From Diacronema lutheri (Eukaryota > Haptophyta > Pavlovophyceae > Pavlovales > Pavlovaceae), in contig JAGTXO010000003.1 of assembly GCA_019448385.1 (NCBI GenBank), forward strand, positions 744,001-808,000: 64,000 bases of DNA, written 5' to 3'. Made by a program: the position numbers and the translations under genes. Below are positions 63,380 through 64,000 of the stretch, piece by piece. The notes beneath the pieces were generated by a model. The model was not told the DNA's origin, did not search any database, and worked only from the letters and a program-made list of their open reading frames with translations. How positions within the stretch are numbered: position 1 is the first letter of the stretch; every line of letters starts with the position of its first letter.

Positions 63380-64000
63380 ATGAGCGCTCGCCGCCTTATC
63401 CCGCTGCGACGGCCGGGCGTGCTGCGCGAGGCGACGCGCGCGCACCATCCGAACCCGCTCATGCCAACGACGCGCGGCTGGAAGGCCGCGCTCAAGGAGG
63501 CGGAGATCCCGACAACGCGGCACGACGCGGCGCTCAAGCGCAACCTCGAGCTCGGCCTGCCCGGCGCGAAATGCCTCGACGACCGAACGATCCCAACGTT
63601 CAGCCGCGGCGAGCTGCCGCACTTTGCCGGGATCAACACCTTCATGAAGGCTCCGTACGGTCCGCGCCTCGCGTGCGGCTTCGCGGCTGCGCGGCACGCC
63701 CGGCCGCGTGCGCGCGACCGTGCTGCTCGCTCACGCCGCGCCACGCGACGCGCGCGCGCAGCCGAGGACATCCGCGAGGTGGCGAAGTACGACGCGACGG
63801 TGGTTGGCGTGCCGTTTGATGGCGGCGCAACCTACCGCGCGGGCACACGCTTCGGGCCGCAGGGCATCCGGCGCATCTCGTCGCTCTACACGCCGTACAA
63901 CTTTGGTGAGCCCTGCGCAGCGGCACGCCCTGCCGTGCGTGCCGCTGTGCCGCGTTTCCGTGCGCCGCGTGCGTGTAGAGGGCGAGCATTCTTGCAAGCG
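63380..64000 (+). CDS. Agmatinase (ureohydrolase family), 5' part
   Basis: Exon 1 (63380-63659) starts MSARRLIPLRRPGVLREATR and ends FAGINTFMKAPY. An intron at 63660-63761 (GTCCGC...CAG) joins to exon 2 (63762-63905): AEDIREVAKYDATVVGVPFD, GGATYRAGTRFGPQGIRRIS, SLYTPYNF. A GTGAGC donor at 63906 opens a further intron that runs to the window edge. GVPFDxGxTYRxGxRFGPxxIR is the agmatinase N-terminal signature. The metal-binding His/Asp motifs lie beyond the edge. The enzyme hydrolyses agmatine to putrescine and urea. The basic first 20 residues could be a mitochondrial presequence. The 247 bp upstream (63133-63379) show no gene. Confidence 0.88.
   Translation, partial: MSARRLIPLRRPGVLREATRAHHPNPLMPTTRGWKAALKEAEIPTTRHDAALKRNLELGLPGAKCLDDRTIPTFSRGELPHFAGINTFMKAPYGPRLACGFAAARHARPRARDRAARSRRATRRARAAEDIREVAKYDATVVGVPFDGGATYRAGTRFGPQGIRRISSLYTPYNFGEPCAAARPAVRAAVPRFRAPRACRGRAFLQA

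Overview
This window is nuclear DNA from a very GC-rich, gene-dense eukaryote. The evidence is eukaryotic protein families (CKAP5/XMAP215, mitochondrial EF-G, SENP protease, NUB1), spliceosomal introns of about 85-220 bp, a protein with a plastid/thylakoid-lumen leader, and at least one axonemal gene (DRC12-like) plus a second ciliary-looking one. A photosynthetic flagellate, haptophyte-like (Pavlova/Diacronema or Emiliania type), fits best. That placement is inference from compactness, GC and intron style. I see no transposon, viral copy, tRNA or rRNA.

About 28 genes occupy the 64 kb, nearly all coding. 0-11 kb: end of an unknown membrane protein, TPR-kelch protein, unknown protein, Cys-less glutathione-peroxidase-like lumen protein, RsuA/RluF pseudouridine synthase, NOPCHAP1-like chaperone, NUB1, AFG2 AAA-ATPase. 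11-25 kb: FkbM methyltransferase; a fusion of class III alcohol dehydrogenase with S-formylglutathione hydrolase; an EF-hand polytopic membrane protein; a WSC-domain membrane protein; a ciliary-looking scaffold. 26-40 kb: hybrid histidine kinase, histidine phosphatase, GMP synthetase, uracil-DNA glycosylase, a 2,076-residue glycine-rich membrane protein. 40-51 kb: SENP protease, DRC12, XRCC1-N-like protein, Rtt106-like histone chaperone, mitochondrial EF-G, M13 metallopeptidase, RCC1-repeat protein. 51-64 kb: CKAP5 TOG protein whose open frame runs into a PDZ-like/zinc-knuckle/OTU protease, nicotinate phosphoribosyltransferase, and the 5' part of agmatinase.

Layout is dominated by head-to-head pairs: ten divergent pairs whose start codons are only 30 to 183 bp apart, so paired genes must share promoter and 5'-leader DNA. 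Gene models were built by matching splice sites to protein continuity. For every complete multi-exon gene whose junctions I fixed, the summed exons are divisible by three; the TPR-kelch gene has one unresolved intron. Donors are mostly GTGCGC-like and three introns look like GC-AG. Because of the GC content, long antisense open frames are everywhere and were discarded. Functional links are loose: formaldehyde detoxification (fusion gene), ribosome and snoRNP biogenesis (AFG2, NOPCHAP1-like, RluF), nuclear SUMO/DNA/chromatin functions (SENP, SIM-bearing XRCC1-like, Rtt106-like, UNG), and cilia/microtubules (DRC12, CKAP5, scaffold).
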